Assembly: GCA_963696875.1 (NCBI GenBank)
Contig: CAVOLQ010000003.1
Span: 248,001-312,000 of the forward strand
DNA from: Albibacterium sp963696875
Lineage (GTDB): Bacteria > Bacteroidota > Bacteroidia > Sphingobacteriales > Sphingobacteriaceae
Direction: 5' to 3'
DNA: 64,000 bases
Numbering within the stretch: the stretch's first letter is position 1; each line of letters opens with the position of its first letter. A program made the translations under genes and the position numbers. Under the pieces are notes generated by a model. It saw nothing but the letters and a program-made list of their open reading frames with translations. It had not been told where the DNA came from and did no database searches. This document shows, piece after piece, positions 63,539 to 64,000 of this stretch.

Positions 63539-64000
63539 ATGGCAAATAAGCAAATCAAAATTACATCTAAGGAAGAAAATTCATTTACAATCTCTAAAAA
63601 ACTAGGGAGTCTAAGCTACTCTGTACCCGACGTGAAATGCTGGGAATAACCGGTATGGCCGGTTTGACGGCTTTGACCGGCATCGCAGCCGGTGCTGTTC
63701 CGCAGGCTGCAGCAAAGACGGCCTCGTATCGCCTGTGTCGTCAGCTATTGGGGTGCTCCGGGATCACATGCGGACTGGATCATCACCAAGCTGATGGACG
63801 GTTATTGGTGGCAGGGCGCCCACACTCCTTCGCGGGTGGACGTTGTGTCCGTTTACATCCATCAGCTTGAAAAAAGCGGACTGGGTCAGAAAGTATGCAA
63901 AGCGAAAAACATTCCGATCTTTAAGACAGTAGGAGAAGCCGTCACGCTTGGGGGGAAGGAACTTGCGGTGGATGGTGTTGTCATCGTCGGAGAACACGGG
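63539..64000 (+). pseudogene. Tat-signal secreted protein, frameshifted, runs off right edge
   Basis: The start (63539) reads MANKQIKITSKEENSFTISK, then the frame breaks at the A6 run at 63595-63600. The next frame gives the twin-arginine signal TRREMLGITGMAGLTALTGI. A second break near 63720 leads into RIACVVSYWGAPGSHADWII, then GAHTPSRVDVVSVYIHQLEK and, at the edge, LAVDGVVIVGEHG. The last part resembles a periplasmic Tat protein family of unknown function that I recall from Planctomycetes and Acidobacteria. The segment is richer in G+C than its surroundings. Two indels within 130 bases suggest decay or base-call error. Confidence 0.65.

Overview
The window looks like chromosome of a low-GC member of the Bacteroidota, most likely Sphingobacteriaceae-like (Pedobacter, Sphingobacterium and relatives). 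This is an inference. It rests on a SusC/SusD pair, TonB-linked receptors with a carboxypeptidase-regulatory N-terminus, a MalT-like LuxR regulator, a YbhF/S/R-type exporter, weak ribosome binding sites and AT-rich spacers. No rRNA, tRNA or CRISPR array was seen.

Layout. 1-4.3 kb: two multiply frameshifted genes (a TonB receptor and a MalT-like regulator) around a small intact gene. 4.5-10.5 kb: accessory genes (methyltransferase, DHFR-like reductase, small membrane protein, VIT transporter) and an MFS transporter gene cut in two by a complete IS3-family element with a GTG target duplication. 10.7-28.4 kb: a large glycan island. 28.8-35 kb: an outer-membrane factor, membrane-fusion protein, two ABC ATPases and two permeases forming one efflux/secretion operon. 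35.1-43 kb: stress and ion genes (DUF892 ferritin-like protein, zinc alcohol dehydrogenase, two tandem universal stress proteins, Ca-type P-ATPase, CNNM/CorC protein). 43.2-53.9 kb: an ECF sigma factor with a membrane partner, an MFS/M20/metallo-hydrolase unit, an amino-acid permease, FUSC, DUF2200, DUF1697, hydrolase, DedA and a secreted EEP phosphoesterase. 54-58.5 kb: susC-susD. 58.9-64 kb: a TPP-type riboswitch candidate with a terminator ahead of a TRIC channel gene, then a deaminase, a DHFR-like reductase, a VOC protein, an exonuclease/GIY-YIG fusion and a frameshifted Tat-signal gene at the right edge.

The most interesting part is the glycan island. It holds a glycosyltransferase fused to a phosphoheptose isomerase (GmhA-like), a GmhB-type phosphatase and HldE. 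Together these could make ADP-D-glycero-D-manno-heptose; no HldD epimerase is in the window. Around them are two GT9 heptosyltransferase-like proteins, UDP-galactopyranose mutase, a PIG-L deacetylase, a GH1-like protein, several other glycosyltransferases, an O-carbamoyltransferase, a NarL-type regulator and two small proteins. I infer a carbamoylated glycoconjugate containing heptose and galactofuranose; no product can be named from sequence. The second notable item is the thiamine-pyrophosphate-like aptamer in front of a TRIC-family gene, a pairing I do not recognise.
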